Shown here in pieces: positions 1-8,287 of a stretch of DNA of 33,742 bases. Position 1 is the stretch's first letter. The number at the start of each line of letters is the position of its first letter. The translations under genes were made by a program, and so were the position numbers. This DNA is from a bacterium. GTDB lineage: Bacteria > Myxococcota_A > UBA9160 > UBA6930. The notes under the pieces are model-generated. The model had not been told where the DNA came from and searched no databases. It saw only the letters and a program-made list of their open reading frames with translations. The stretch is from assembly GCA_024226235.1 (NCBI GenBank), contig JAAELW010000217.1, positions 1-33,742 on the forward strand, written 5' to 3'.

Positions 1-2917
1 CACTCAACGAGGAGAGGTTCCCGATGGCGTGACGGCCCGAGGCGCTCACCGAGGCGACCAGGCTCGTCGGGGCCCGAGGCGTCGTCCGCCGGGCCACCTC
101 GTAGGGCAGTGCCATGGCCGAGTTCACCACGAAGCGGAGCTCACTGTCGTCGAGGGGAGCCCAGAGTGCCCAGTTGGCTCCCACCGCTCGCAGCTCGCTG
201 CAGCGCGCCTCGTCGGGCCTGGAACCGACCACCGCCAGGGTCGGTGCCTCTTCGGCGCCGGACGCCGCCAGACGCTGCATGGCTCTGCGGATGCAGTCAA
301 GCGGCGTGGCGGGGCTGATGACGACACTGCGGATGCGGCCCTTTTCCTGCCCCGCCAACAACAACGCCTCGTCCGGGAAGCGCGTGTAGAGCACCAGGAC
401 TCCCAGCCGGGTCAGTCGCAGGGCCACGGGCCCGAGGCTGCCCTGCTCATCGTCGATCAGCAACGCGTAGCGGGAGATTTCTGATCCCGGCTGCGGCTTG
501 GCGCCGGCCACCGCGGGAAGCTCTGAGTCCGAGAAGCCCGGCAGATCGTCATCGTTGCTCTCGCTGGCCGAGGCTCGCGGTTCGGCAGTTTCGTGCGATG
601 TCGACTCGCGCTCCCATTGCCCGTTCTCGAAGGCCGTAGCGGGAACTGGCTCACCCAGGGCGAAGCCCTGGGCCTGGTCACAGCCGAGATCGAGCAGGGC
701 AGCCGAGAGAGCCGGGTCGTCGATGCCCTCGGCCACCACCTTCAACCCCAGGCTGTGGCACATCGAGACGACGGCCTGGATCACCCCGTGGACGGCCGGG
801 TCGTCGCGCATGTCCCGTATGAAGCCGCGGTCGAGCTTCACGGAGTCAAGGGGCAGCGAGGTCAGGCTGGCCAGCGCCGAGTAGCCCGTACCGAAGTCGT
901 CGAGCGCGATCGCGATGCCCATCCGTCGCAGCTCGCGAAGAGTGACCGAAGCGCTCTCCAGATCGTCGATGAAGGAGCGCTCGGTGATCTCGATCTCGAG
1001 CAGGCCGGGGTCCACCTCGTGCTCTCGAAGCGAGCTGACCACCCATTCGATGAAGTCCGGGTTGGAGAGCTCCGGCCCGGGCACGTTGATGGCAACGGGG
1101 ACCAGCTCCAGGTCGTTCGCCTGCCAGGCGGCGATCTGTCTGCAGGCCTCCGCCACGACCCAGCGGGTGATCTCGGCGATCAGCGGGGTGCCCTCGGAGA
1201 GCGGAATGAAGCGCGCAGGAGACACCTTGCCCAGATGGGCGCTGTCCCAGCGCAGCAGCGCCTCGCAACCGACCAGCTCCTGACTCGCGAGGTCGAACTT
1301 GGGCTGGTAGTGGAGATCCAACTCGCCCGCGGCCACGGCGCTCGCCAGGCGCTGCTTGGTCTCGGCCGTGCGCTGCGCCACCTCCGCCTGCTCCGGGCGG
1401 AAGCGGTCGTAGCAGTTGCCCCCGCGCGCCTTGGCGCAGTAGAGGGCCGCATCCGCGCGACTGATCAACGCCTCGGGGTTGCGGCCGTCTCGCGGGAAAC
1501 GGGCGATACCGATGCTGGCGCGGTTGAAGACGTCCTGGTCGTCCACCCAGAGCGGTTTGCAGATGGTCTGGAGGATCCGTTCAGCGATGATCTGGTCGTC
1601 GTCGGGGTCGGCATTTTCGGTGAGCAGTACCGCGAACTCGTCACCACCGATCCGGGCGATCTCCCGCACGACGGGCTTCGCACGGGCCTTGCGAAGCTCC
1701 TGTCGCAGCCGTTGGGCAATCGCTCGCAGCAGGGCATCGCCGGCCGCGTGACCCAGGTTGTCGTTGATCTCCTTGAAGCCGTCGAGATCGAAGTAGAGCA
1801 GGCCCAGGGTGCAACCGGCGGCCTCGGCCTTTTCGATCTCCGCTGCCAGCGTGTCCATGAAGTGGCGCCGGTTCGCGAGACCGGTGAGGTTGTCGTAGTA
1901 GGCGAGGCGCGTGAGACGATCCTCGATCTCCCGGGTCGAGGTGGTCTCCCGCAGCGCCAGCGAACGGGCGCCCCTGGGCCATCGATCGCCGCGCAGCGGC
2001 GAGATGCTGACCTCGAAGTGTCGGCGGGTGCCATCCGCCAACATCGCGAACTCACCGTGCGCGGCGTCGGGGTCGGCAAGCAGCGGCACCAGTTGGCTCG
2101 GCAGGACCGCTCCGCCCTGCTTCAGCCCTCCAAGATCGTCCGGCAGGCCCAGCATCTCGCGCGCGGTCGTCGACGCGGCGACCACCAGACGGCGATCGTC
2201 CACGATGAGCACGCCGTTACCGAGCAGATCGAGGGAGCCCACACCTGCTTCGGAGAGCAATCGCGGCTGACGATCGATTTCGAGCACCCAGGCCAGCATC
2301 ATCACGCTGCCCACCGCCGCCATGGGGACGACCTCGAAGATCGGCTCGGGCACGGGAAGGAGCAGGTTGACGGCGGCGAAGCCCAGCGGGCAGGACACTG
2401 CGCCGAGGAGGCCTGCAGCCTCCAGGCGGCGCGATCGCCATCGGCGGTGGTAGACAAGGATCGTGCCGACCATTGCGGCCCCGGCACACGAGATCGCATA
2501 GCCCGCTTGCCCCTGGCCGGCGAACGCCAACGGCCCGACATCCTGCGAGGTCACATCCAGAAAGAGCAGGAACAGCGGCGGGATCACCAGCGCCGTCAGC
2601 AGGGCCCAGCCGAACCTGCGGCCCGACGCCTGGATGACGGTGGCCAGCGCGGCAGCGGCTGCCAGGGCCCGCAGGGCCTCGGCCGCAGGGTGCAGAAGGA
2701 TCCACTCCGCCGCCCCCGGCCCTTCGAGGGCCGCCGTGACGAGGAGCCAGCCGGACAGTCCGGCGAGAAGCCACACCAGCGAGGCGCGATGGTTGGCTCG
2801 CGCGAACAACGGCTGGGGTCGCCCCGATTGCATGCGAAACGCCACCCGCAACGCCATGGTGCCTGCGAGCAGCCCAGCAGCCGTGAGACCGCCCGCGGTC
2901 AGGTGGTGGATCGACAT
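1..2917 (-). CDS. Membrane-anchored GGDEF-EAL protein with REC-like and PilZ-like C-terminus (3' end cut by window)
   Basis: The reading frame is open from an ATG at 2917 to the window edge (972 codons, no stop). Residues 1-195 are largely hydrophobic with several membrane segments, followed by a PAS-like stretch. The GGDEF domain has an intact GGDEF at residues 424-428, but no RxxD inhibitory site precedes it. The EAL domain has EALLRW from residue 552, EITERS, DDFGTGYS from 673, VKLDRGF and QGF, so it is probably a competent c-di-GMP phosphodiesterase; the usual AEGVE reads AEGID. From about residue 812 a receiver-like fold begins (ALLIDDEQ), but the expected phospho-Asp strand reads VVISPATP. 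The end shows RTTPR (944-948, an RxxxR) and NLSSL, the layout of a PilZ c-di-GMP-binding domain. The enzyme activities are family knowledge; the PilZ call is inference because its end is missing. The ribosome site is weak, so the start is less sure than the frame. Confidence 0.88.
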   Translation of the reverse strand, partial: MSIHHLTAGGLTAAGLLAGTMALRVAFRMQSGRPQPLFARANHRASLVWLLAGLSGWLLVTAALEGPGAAEWILLHPAAEALRALAAAAALATVIQASGRRFGWALLTALVIPPLFLLFLDVTSQDVGPLAFAGQGQAGYAISCAGAAMVGTILVYHRRWRSRRLEAAGLLGAVSCPLGFAAVNLLLPVPEPIFEVVPMAAVGSVMMLAWVLEIDRQPRLLSEAGVGSLDLLGNGVLIVDDRRLVVAASTTAREMLGLPDDLGGLKQGGAVLPSQLVPLLADPDAAHGEFAMLADGTRRHFEVSISPLRGDRWPRGARSLALRETTSTREIEDRLTRLAYYDNLTGLANRRHFMDTLAAEIEKAEAAGCTLGLLYFDLDGFKEINDNLGHAAGDALLRAIAQRLRQELRKARAKPVVREIARIGGDEFAVLLTENADPDDDQIIAERILQTICKPLWVDDQDVFNRASIGIARFPRDGRNPEALISRADAALYCAKARGGNCYDRFRPEQAEVAQRTAETKQRLASAVAAGELDLHYQPKFDLASQELVGCEALLRWDSAHLGKVSPARFIPLSEGTPLIAEITRWVVAEACRQIAAWQANDLELVPVAINVPGPELSNPDFIEWVVSSLREHEVDPGLLEIEITERSFIDDLESASVTLRELRRMGIAIALDDFGTGYSALASLTSLPLDSVKLDRGFIRDMRDDPAVHGVIQAVVSMCHSLGLKVVAEGIDDPALSAALLDLGCDQAQGFALGEPVPATAFENGQWERESTSHETAEPRASASESNDDDLPGFSDSELPAVAGAKPQPGSEISRYALLIDDEQGSLGPVALRLTRLGVLVLYTRFPDEALLLAGQEKGRIRSVVISPATPLDCIRRAMQRLAASGAEEAPTLAVVGSRPDEARCSELRAVGANWALWAPLDDSELRFVVNSAMALPYEVARRTTPRAPTSLVASVSASGRHAIGNLSSLS

Positions 2918-3203
2918 ACTTGCCGTAAGTGTCCAGGAGCGCAGAGCTGCACTCCGAACGTGTCGGACGTCCCGCAACCAACCTGTAGGGGCGTCATCCG
3001 CGCAAAATCACCTTCTGGCAGCCATCCCCCCTGGGTCACTCGATGGTCGGAATCCAGGGCTTCAACGAGCCTGGCGGGGCGCTGTGGCCTTCTGCTCCGG
3101 CAGCGTGCGTAGGATCGTGATCAACGCCCCGGCACTGTTTCCAGTCAGCAGAACGACCAGGCTCACAAGATTTCCACTCTAGCCAGTACCGAACAGGGGA
3201 AGG
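2918..3203. other. Intergenic region upstream of the GGDEF-EAL gene
   Basis: There are 286 bases between the GGDEF-EAL start and the stop of the small membrane gene. I see no convincing gene, riboswitch or terminator here. Base composition changes inside it: GC-rich up to about 3110, then AT-richer. It presumably holds the promoter of the GGDEF-EAL gene, but no clear -35/-10 pair stands out. Confidence 0.4.
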
Positions 3204-3581
3204 TCACTTCCCGGAGATTTCCATGATGATGTACGAATTCAGAAATGCAAAAACAAAAAGGCTGAGGACTGTCTCCTTCAGGAAATAGGCATTGAACATT
3301 CCCTTGTTCTTTGACTTGTCTAGAACGTTTGGATTGAATGTCCAGAACACTCCATTCCAAATGGGTGACACATTGATGAAAGGAATTCGTTCCGTCACTA
3401 CTCCAAATTTTCCGCTGGCACATATTCTTCCCAACCATATGCAGCAAGGAAGGGTGGTCACCATCATGGACTGGGCCTGACCCTTCGAAAGAAGAATCCA
3501 AAGCACGCAATATATGACGAACTGTATCGGGAGGCCGTAGAAGAGGTAATAGAGGTAGCGGGACTTGGAGCTGGCGTTCAT
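3204..3581 (-). CDS. Small hypothetical membrane protein in an AT-richer patch
   Basis: A 125-residue protein starts at ATG 3581, preceded by TAGGATTGAA, a reasonable AGGA ribosome site at normal distance. Two or three hydrophobic segments are visible: residues about 10-32 (start of an apparent signal or first TM), 37-55, and a C-terminal segment around SLFVFAFLNSYIIM. I do not recognise the family. Base composition is clearly lower in GC than the genes on both sides, and codon use is correspondingly relaxed, which suggests recent acquisition. It is flanked by non-coding DNA on both sides (169 and 286 bases), so it is probably transcribed alone. It may be a small integral membrane protein of unknown role; no catalytic motif is visible. 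Confidence 0.6.
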   Translation of the reverse strand: MNASSKSRYLYYLFYGLPIQFVIYCVLWILLSKGQAQSMMVTTLPCCIWLGRICASGKFGVVTERIPFINVSPIWNGVFWTFNPNVLDKSKNKGMFNAYFLKETVLSLFVFAFLNSYIIMEISGK

Positions 3582-3624
3582 TTCAATCCTACATTGCCCA
3601 TCTTGTCGGCGGTGTTAGGTGCTC

Positions 3625-3653
3625 ACCACGGACCTCGGGAGCGCGGTCGTGGT
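3625..3653. other. Inverted repeat between the DUF2269 gene and the small membrane gene
   Basis: ACCACGGACC and GGTCGTGGT face each other across a 10-base loop, pairing over about nine positions with one bulge. It lies downstream of the minus-strand SDR/DUF2269 genes and upstream of the small membrane gene. There is no T-run on either side, so calling it an intrinsic terminator is not justified; it may still stabilise a 3' end. Confidence 0.3.
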
Positions 3654-3750
3654 CTGTAGTTGAAGACATCCTTCTGCGGAACGTCTGATGGTGAATTGGC
3701 CGCAAACCGAAGCATGGTTTCGCCCAATTGAACGGCATTGGGGTCAGGGA

Positions 3751-4224
3751 TCAGAGTCCAAAATCGTATTTGACCACCATCACGTAGATGGCGAGGACCG
3801 CGGCCGTGAACGAGGGGAACCCCAGCGCAAGCCAGTAGCGAGTCCACTTCTGGTAGCTGGACGAAAGGCCTCTGTTGGCAAGAATCGCGTCGTCGATTTC
3901 TTGCCGCATCTTGATCTGCAGTACGGCGGCGGGTACCCAGCAGAGCCCTGCAATTGCGAACAGGACGATGCCGCCAGCGAGCCAACCACTCGTCATTGGA
4001 ATGTCTGCGAGAATGGCCATTCCCAGGCCCGTGGCTGGCAGCGCGATGCCTGATGGAATGGTGAACAGCCAGTCGGCCCAGACGATGTGCCCGGCAGCAA
4101 ACTTCATGCTTTCGAGATCGCCGCTTCTGTCCGCCCGAAGCTTCAGTACGGCCGAAGCGGCACCCGCTCCAAAGAAGAACGCCGTGGCGATGATGTGCGC
4201 GACTTTCAGGAGTACATAGAGCAT
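3751..4224 (-). CDS. DUF2269-family integral membrane protein
   Basis: The start is taken at ATG 4224 (MLYVLLKVAH), five bases after the TAG stop of the SDR gene; a longer frame to 4446 only overlaps that gene. The 157-residue product has four hydrophobic segments. It shows the features I associate with DUF2269: an N-terminal KxxHI with a small-residue-rich first helix, a WADW-type turn before the second helix, and a charged loop with IDDAI before the last. The family's biochemical role is unknown. Its position directly behind an SDR-DoxX fusion gene is an arrangement I recall from other proteobacteria and suggests the two membrane proteins work together, but that is inference. Confidence 0.75.
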   Translation of the reverse strand: MLYVLLKVAHIIATAFFFGAGAASAVLKLRADRSGDLESMKFAAGHIVWADWLFTIPSGIALPATGLGMAILADIPMTSGWLAGGIVLFAIAGLCWVPAAVLQIKMRQEIDDAILANRGLSSSYQKWTRYWLALGFPSFTAAVLAIYVMVVKYDFGL

Positions 4225-4229
4225 CGCGG

Positions 4230-5531
4230 CTACTCGTCCAGCGCCATCAGCACCAGTACGGCGCCGATGAGCGGGAGGTTTTTGGACAGAGGCCCAAAGG
4301 GGTCGAGCCAGAGCTCCGGAGATGTGGCCGACAGGAAGACCGTATAGAAGCCGATCATCGCCAGCTGCAGGATACCTACCCCTGTCACCCTGAAGCGCAC
4401 CAGGATTGCCGCAGCCACGAGCACCTCGAGTGCGCAGGAAAGACATAGCAGGACTGGCAGGATCGCTTCGGGCAGGCCGGAGTCGCGCAGGAGTCCGATG
4501 CTGAAATCCCAGCGCGCGAGGCTCACGACAGGTGTGATGATCCAGATCGAGGCCACCAGGATGCGCAAGGGGACTCGCACCATCTTCAGACGTGTGTGCC
4601 AGCGCTCGGGCTCGCTACTCGGGTGCTCTTGAAAGTGCTTCCGAAGGCCGCGGGGCATGAACGCAAAGGCGCTGCGCAACGGAGCGATATCTGCCGCCCG
4701 GCTCTCTATGAGCATCCCCAACATGCCCGAGTCGAGTGGGCCGATGCCGGTGATGTCGCCTGCCCTGGCCGCCAGCCGAACCAGCGGAAGCGGGACGGAA
4801 ATGGTGGGGCCGTGCCTCCAGGAACGCGCCGCGGGATCGCTCTCCGCATTCAGCCAGGCCCGTACGGCCAGGAGCAACTCGCGCAAGGTCAGCGCATCGG
4901 CACCCCCCACCTCGAACACGCCTTCGGGCATGGCTTCCGACTCCAGAGCATTCGCCACCAATACTGCGAGATCCTCGACCAGCAGTGGCCGGAAGCTGCT
5001 GCTCCCGTCCCCGACGAGAGGGATGACTGGCAGGCTCGCGAGGCTGCGGAAAAGCTGCGCACTCTGTCCATCGCGCCCGTAGATGAGCGATGGCCGCAAC
5101 ACCAAGGCGCCCCCCGCCCCTCCTTTCAGCAGTGCATCGTCGGCCCGGCTCTTGCTCGAAAAATACTCAAAGGGTGTGCCCGGCCGCACTCCTGCCGCTG
5201 AGATCTGCACGACGCGCGGAACACCCCGCATACGCGCTGCCTCGAAGAGAGCCATGGGAGCCTGCGCGTGCAACTCTTCGAAACGAAGACCACCGGCTTC
5301 ACGAATGATGCCCACAGCGTTGACTACCGCATCGACGTCGACAAGGTAGGGCTGCCACAACTCGGCGCTGAGGAGCGACGTGAAGTCTCCCCGCACCCAC
5401 TCTACCCCCGAAGTCTGCGGCTGATCTTCCGGCCGCCGTGCAACCGCGCGCACCTCGTGCCCTCGCTGTCGCAGCTCGGCCAGGATGTGGCTCCCTACAA
5501 ATCCAGTGGCCCCTGTAAGCAAGACTCTCAT
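4230..5531 (-). CDS. SDR-family NAD(P)-dependent oxidoreductase fused to a DoxX-like membrane domain
   Basis: The start is set at ATG 5531 (MRVLLTG), which puts the nucleotide-binding loop at its normal place; the frame upstream to 5618 has no family support. The 433-residue protein has TGATGFVGSH at residues 6-15 (Rossmann GxxGxxG) and YFSSK at 123-127, the YxxxK catalytic pair. It resembles extended or atypical SDRs of the NDUFA9/nucleoside-sugar epimerase type to about residue 300. The last 120 or so residues hold about four hydrophobic helices of DoxX-like character. The substrate cannot be read from sequence. Such fusions are usually annotated only as SDR oxidoreductase with a DoxX-like tail. 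It is the first gene of a two-gene unit with the DUF2269 gene. The membrane tail implies the Rossmann domain works at the inner face of the cytoplasmic membrane. Confidence 0.85.
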   Translation of the reverse strand: MRVLLTGATGFVGSHILAELRQRGHEVRAVARRPEDQPQTSGVEWVRGDFTSLLSAELWQPYLVDVDAVVNAVGIIREAGGLRFEELHAQAPMALFEAARMRGVPRVVQISAAGVRPGTPFEYFSSKSRADDALLKGGAGGALVLRPSLIYGRDGQSAQLFRSLASLPVIPLVGDGSSSFRPLLVEDLAVLVANALESEAMPEGVFEVGGADALTLRELLLAVRAWLNAESDPAARSWRHGPTISVPLPLVRLAARAGDITGIGPLDSGMLGMLIESRAADIAPLRSAFAFMPRGLRKHFQEHPSSEPERWHTRLKMVRVPLRILVASIWIITPVVSLARWDFSIGLLRDSGLPEAILPVLLCLSCALEVLVAAAILVRFRVTGVGILQLAMIGFYTVFLSATSPELWLDPFGPLSKNLPLIGAVLVLMALDE

Positions 5532-5571
5532 TGCAAGCAAGGGTAGTCGAATCTGCCGGTCGATCCGCAGG

Positions 5572-5665
5572 GTGGCCAACCGGTCGGGCCACGCGAACCC
5601 TGGGTTGACGCTCCGCACCTACGCGCCGCGCTTCTGGCGGACGAAGCACACTGCGATGGTCGGGT
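5572..5665 (+). pseudogene. Possible remnant of a tyrosine recombinase C-terminus
   Basis: In the gap between the SDR and monooxygenase genes, the plus strand reads GHANPGLTLRTYAPRF in one frame. This matches the final box of phage-type tyrosine recombinases: GH (His codon 5590-5592), ten residues, then the nucleophilic Tyr (5620-5622) inside TLRTYA, followed by a basic helix. No Arg-His-x-x-Arg box or catalytic N-terminal portion lies upstream, because that DNA belongs to the SDR gene. If real it is a scrap of about 30 codons left from a decayed mobile element. The match is short and could be chance. Confidence 0.35.
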
Positions 5666-5669
5666 TCGA

Positions 5670-6761
5670 TCAGGGTGCAAACCCCAGCAGGACACTCCTG
5701 GCCTCGTCCGCCATGTCGGCGAGGATCTCGCGAACGGGCAACATCTCTTTCACGAACCCCACGCCCTGACCGACCGCCTCGGTCATCAGGTCGGGCCGGC
5801 GCGCGTCGTTGGCCCCCTGCAGGTAGCTCTTCGTGAGCATCATCTGATACGGGCTTCGCAGTACCTCGGGGGCCTCGGTGCGCTCCCACTCCTCGGTCCA
5901 CGGGCACCTGAGAACCCGCATGGTCTTGCCCGAGATGCAGGCCGTGCGGCGCGTCTCGTCTGCATTGGCCGCGATGATCCGCTCCTTGACCAGGGGATCG
6001 ATGTCCGACTCCTCCGACGCGAGCCATACCGTTCCTGCCCAGATCCCCGCTGCCCCCAGACAAAGCGACGCCGCCAGGTGCCGACCCGTTGTGACTCCTC
6101 CAGCTGCAATCACCGGCCTGTCGCCCGCGATGGCAACCACTTCCGGAACGATCGAGAACGTGCCCGATGCACCCGTATGGCCAGCGGCGTCGTAGCCCTG
6201 AGCCACGATCGCATCCGCGCCCCGCTCGAGCTGCCGGACGGCCTGCCGCTGCGCGCCAACCAGGCTGAACACATAGAGCCCACGCTCGTGCGCCGCATCG
6301 AAGAGATGGCCCGGGGTACCGAGGCCAGTCGCGATGACGGGAACTCGCTCGTCGAGCAGGAGATCGAGCTGCGCGTGGCCGATTCGCTTGTTCAGACCTC
6401 CCCACTGGTCGAGCGCAACCGCACGCTCAGGCTCCGGGACGTCATACTTGCGCTTGATCTCATCCGCAAAATGCTTGTGCTCGTCCGGAATCTCGGAATA
6501 CACCTCTTCAGCGCTGGCGCTGCGCGGCGCCGAAGAGGGCAGGACCAGATCGATGCCAAACGGCTTGTCCCCAACAGCGGCACGAACAAAGCGAATGTCG
6601 TCCTCGATCTTCTCGGTCGGGTGCATCGCCTCACCCAGCACGGCGAACCCGCCGGCATGGATGGCCGCGACCGCCACGTCGCGACAATGCGTGAAGCAGA
6701 TGATCGGCAGCTCCACACCCAACATGGCGCACAGCTTCGTGTGCAGGATATCTCGATCCAT
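5670..6761 (-). CDS. Nitronate monooxygenase (2-nitropropane dioxygenase family)
   Basis: A 363-residue FMN-dependent TIM-barrel protein starts at ATG 6761 behind a GGGAGAGGGG purine run. Visible family marks are GYDAAGHTG with His195, the position of the catalytic base in class I enzymes, and AAGGV at about 219-223 with the following GAAGIWAGT, which bind the FMN phosphate. Length is normal. The family oxidises alkyl nitronates such as propionate-3-nitronate to carbonyl compounds and nitrite. Many environmental members have unknown physiological substrates, so the exact reaction here is open. It is divergent from the acyl-CoA-dehydrogenase-like gene at 6991, with 229 bases between, which may mean shared control. 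The product should be cytoplasmic. Confidence 0.88.
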   Translation of the reverse strand: MDRDILHTKLCAMLGVELPIICFTHCRDVAVAAIHAGGFAVLGEAMHPTEKIEDDIRFVRAAVGDKPFGIDLVLPSSAPRSASAEEVYSEIPDEHKHFADEIKRKYDVPEPERAVALDQWGGLNKRIGHAQLDLLLDERVPVIATGLGTPGHLFDAAHERGLYVFSLVGAQRQAVRQLERGADAIVAQGYDAAGHTGASGTFSIVPEVVAIAGDRPVIAAGGVTTGRHLAASLCLGAAGIWAGTVWLASEESDIDPLVKERIIAANADETRRTACISGKTMRVLRCPWTEEWERTEAPEVLRSPYQMMLTKSYLQGANDARRPDLMTEAVGQGVGFVKEMLPVREILADMADEARSVLLGFAP

Positions 6762-6990
6762 GCCCCTCTCCCGAGTTCCCTTTTCCGCGCCCTTCGCAGG
6801 CCGTGCAACATACCGACACTACAGTTCAGCCGTCGAGCCGGACTGGACTTCACGGAAAACGTGATCCTCGAGTCGATTGCCGGAATGATCGGGAGAAATC
6901 GAGAGTTCGGTTCCGATAAGATGTCGGCGACCCTGCAAAGTACAGACCCCGCACCGCAGCCCTGCATGCAGGGCCCCCAGGAGAAACCGC
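6762..6990. promoter_or_regulatory. Divergent promoter region between monooxygenase and flavoprotein genes
   Basis: This 229-base gap separates two divergent start codons and must hold both promoters unless the genes are expressed from afar. On the plus strand CCGATAAGATG near 6915-6925 is a plausible -10-like element about 65 bases before the start codon, without a convincing -35. No strong palindrome was found. Confidence 0.4.
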
Positions 6991-8187
6991 ATGCGAAGCA
7001 CGCAAATCGACCGCCACGGCCCGACGTCCAATCCTGGCGTCGAGATGGCCCGCTCGATTCGCCAACTCGTGATGGACAACGCCGAAGCAAACGAACTCGC
7101 ACGCACGCTCAACAAGGCGACCGTCGAGGCGCTCTGGAAGTCGGGGCTCGTCCAGCTCCAGAGTCCGCGCGAAGCGGGCGGCGCCGAGCATTCGGTTCCC
7201 GAGATGATCGAGGTCTGGGAGGAACTCTCGTGGCAGGACGGATCCATGGGTTGGATCGGGATCGCGAACCTGCCCTCGACCGCGTTCGCTGCGGCCTATC
7301 TTCCGGACGAAGGCTTCGCCGAGGTTTTCACCGCCCACGACAACAAGGTCGTGCTCGGAGGCCAGTTCGCACCCAACGGGCAGGGAAACATGAGCGATGG
7401 CGGATTCACTCTTTCGGGCAAATGGAATTTCGGAAGCGGGATCGGCCACAGCGAGTACGTGGCTGCAGGCTTCATGCCCGTTCGCGACGGCGTACCACTC
7501 ATGGGCGAAAACGGACTACCCGACATGCGCGTCGCGATCCTGCCTCGCAAAGACATTCGCTTCACAGATGGCTGGTATGTCCAGGGGCTCAAGGGGACCG
7601 GAAGCTTCGACTACGAGGTCCACGAGGTCTTCGTACCCGAGGTTCGGACCTATCCGCTCTTCACGCGCAACCCTCACAGGGGCGGAGATGTCTTCCGACT
7701 GGGCATCATGCCGATCGTGGCTGCGGGCCATGGGGCCTGGGCCATGGGTGTCGCGCGAAGCTGCCTCGACGACGTCGTCGAGCTCGCCGAGTCGAGGCAA
7801 CGCATGGGCGACGCCACGACGTTGGCCAACAAGATGACCTTTCAGGTCGATCTGGCGCATCACGAAGCCATGTGGCGCGCCGCCTGGTGTCTGCTGCGCG
7901 ACGCCAACGAGGAGGTCTGGGAGCAGATCAACGGCGGGGCTGAACTCTCGCTCGAGATGCGCGCCGATCTCCGGATGGCTGCGAGCTATGCGACCAACGC
8001 ATCGCGCGAGGTCGTGCACTGGGCGCATCTCGCAGCGGGAACCACCGCCATTCGCGAGGGCTGCCGGCTCGAACGCGCGTTCCGTGACATGTACACCGGC
8101 ACCCAGCACACCTTCATCGGCGAAAAGACCTACATCGATTCCGCGAACGTCATGCTCGGACTGTCGGACCAGCTCCCCGCACTCTGA
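6991..8187 (+). CDS. Acyl-CoA-dehydrogenase-fold flavoprotein (flavin monooxygenase-like)
   Basis: The start is ATG 6991 with a CAGGAGAAACCGC ribosome site. The 398-residue product fits the two-component flavin monooxygenase branch of the acyl-CoA dehydrogenase fold (HsaA/DszC-like, type 2 C-terminal domain). It has an N-terminal helical domain with LVQLQSPREAGG, a beta domain with GKWNFGSGIGHSEY, then GTGSFDYEVHEVFVP, and a C-terminal helical domain with MYTGTQHTFIG. The Glu that acts as base in true acyl-CoA dehydrogenases is not evident, which favours a hydroxylase-type reaction using reduced flavin supplied by a partner reductase. No reductase gene is next to it. The substrate is unknown; steroid or aromatic compounds are typical for relatives. 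Confidence 0.8.
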   Translation: MRSTQIDRHGPTSNPGVEMARSIRQLVMDNAEANELARTLNKATVEALWKSGLVQLQSPREAGGAEHSVPEMIEVWEELSWQDGSMGWIGIANLPSTAFAAAYLPDEGFAEVFTAHDNKVVLGGQFAPNGQGNMSDGGFTLSGKWNFGSGIGHSEYVAAGFMPVRDGVPLMGENGLPDMRVAILPRKDIRFTDGWYVQGLKGTGSFDYEVHEVFVPEVRTYPLFTRNPHRGGDVFRLGIMPIVAAGHGAWAMGVARSCLDDVVELAESRQRMGDATTLANKMTFQVDLAHHEAMWRAAWCLLRDANEEVWEQINGGAELSLEMRADLRMAASYATNASREVVHWAHLAAGTTAIREGCRLERAFRDMYTGTQHTFIGEKTYIDSANVMLGLSDQLPAL

Positions 8188-8287
8188 CCCCCGGGGCGAG
8201 AACGAACGATTCCGGTTCAGACGGATATTGAGAACAGACAGAGGTCGAGGGGAAAGAGCGCCCCACCGTGCTGCTAGAGTCAGTGCC

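Noticed and set aside
593-3112. 839-codon plus-strand open frame
   Set aside because: It is antisense to the GGDEF-EAL gene, whose motifs are intact on the minus strand; the plus-strand product has no recognisable domain.
3062-3166. 34-codon minus-strand ORF from GTG with a hydrophobic N-terminus
   Set aside because: The ribosome site is poor, the product is not recognisable and such a short frame is expected by chance; it was left out of the features.
3614-3620. GTTAGGT heptamer beside the AT-richer gene, as in integron attC sites (GTTRRRY)
   Set aside because: No matching RYYYAAC partner or attC-like folded arm was found within the usual distance, and nothing similar follows the gene, so a gene cassette is not supported.
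6078-7943. 621-codon plus-strand open frame across the divergent promoter
   Set aside because: It runs antisense to the monooxygenase and out of frame with the flavoprotein, both of which are well supported.
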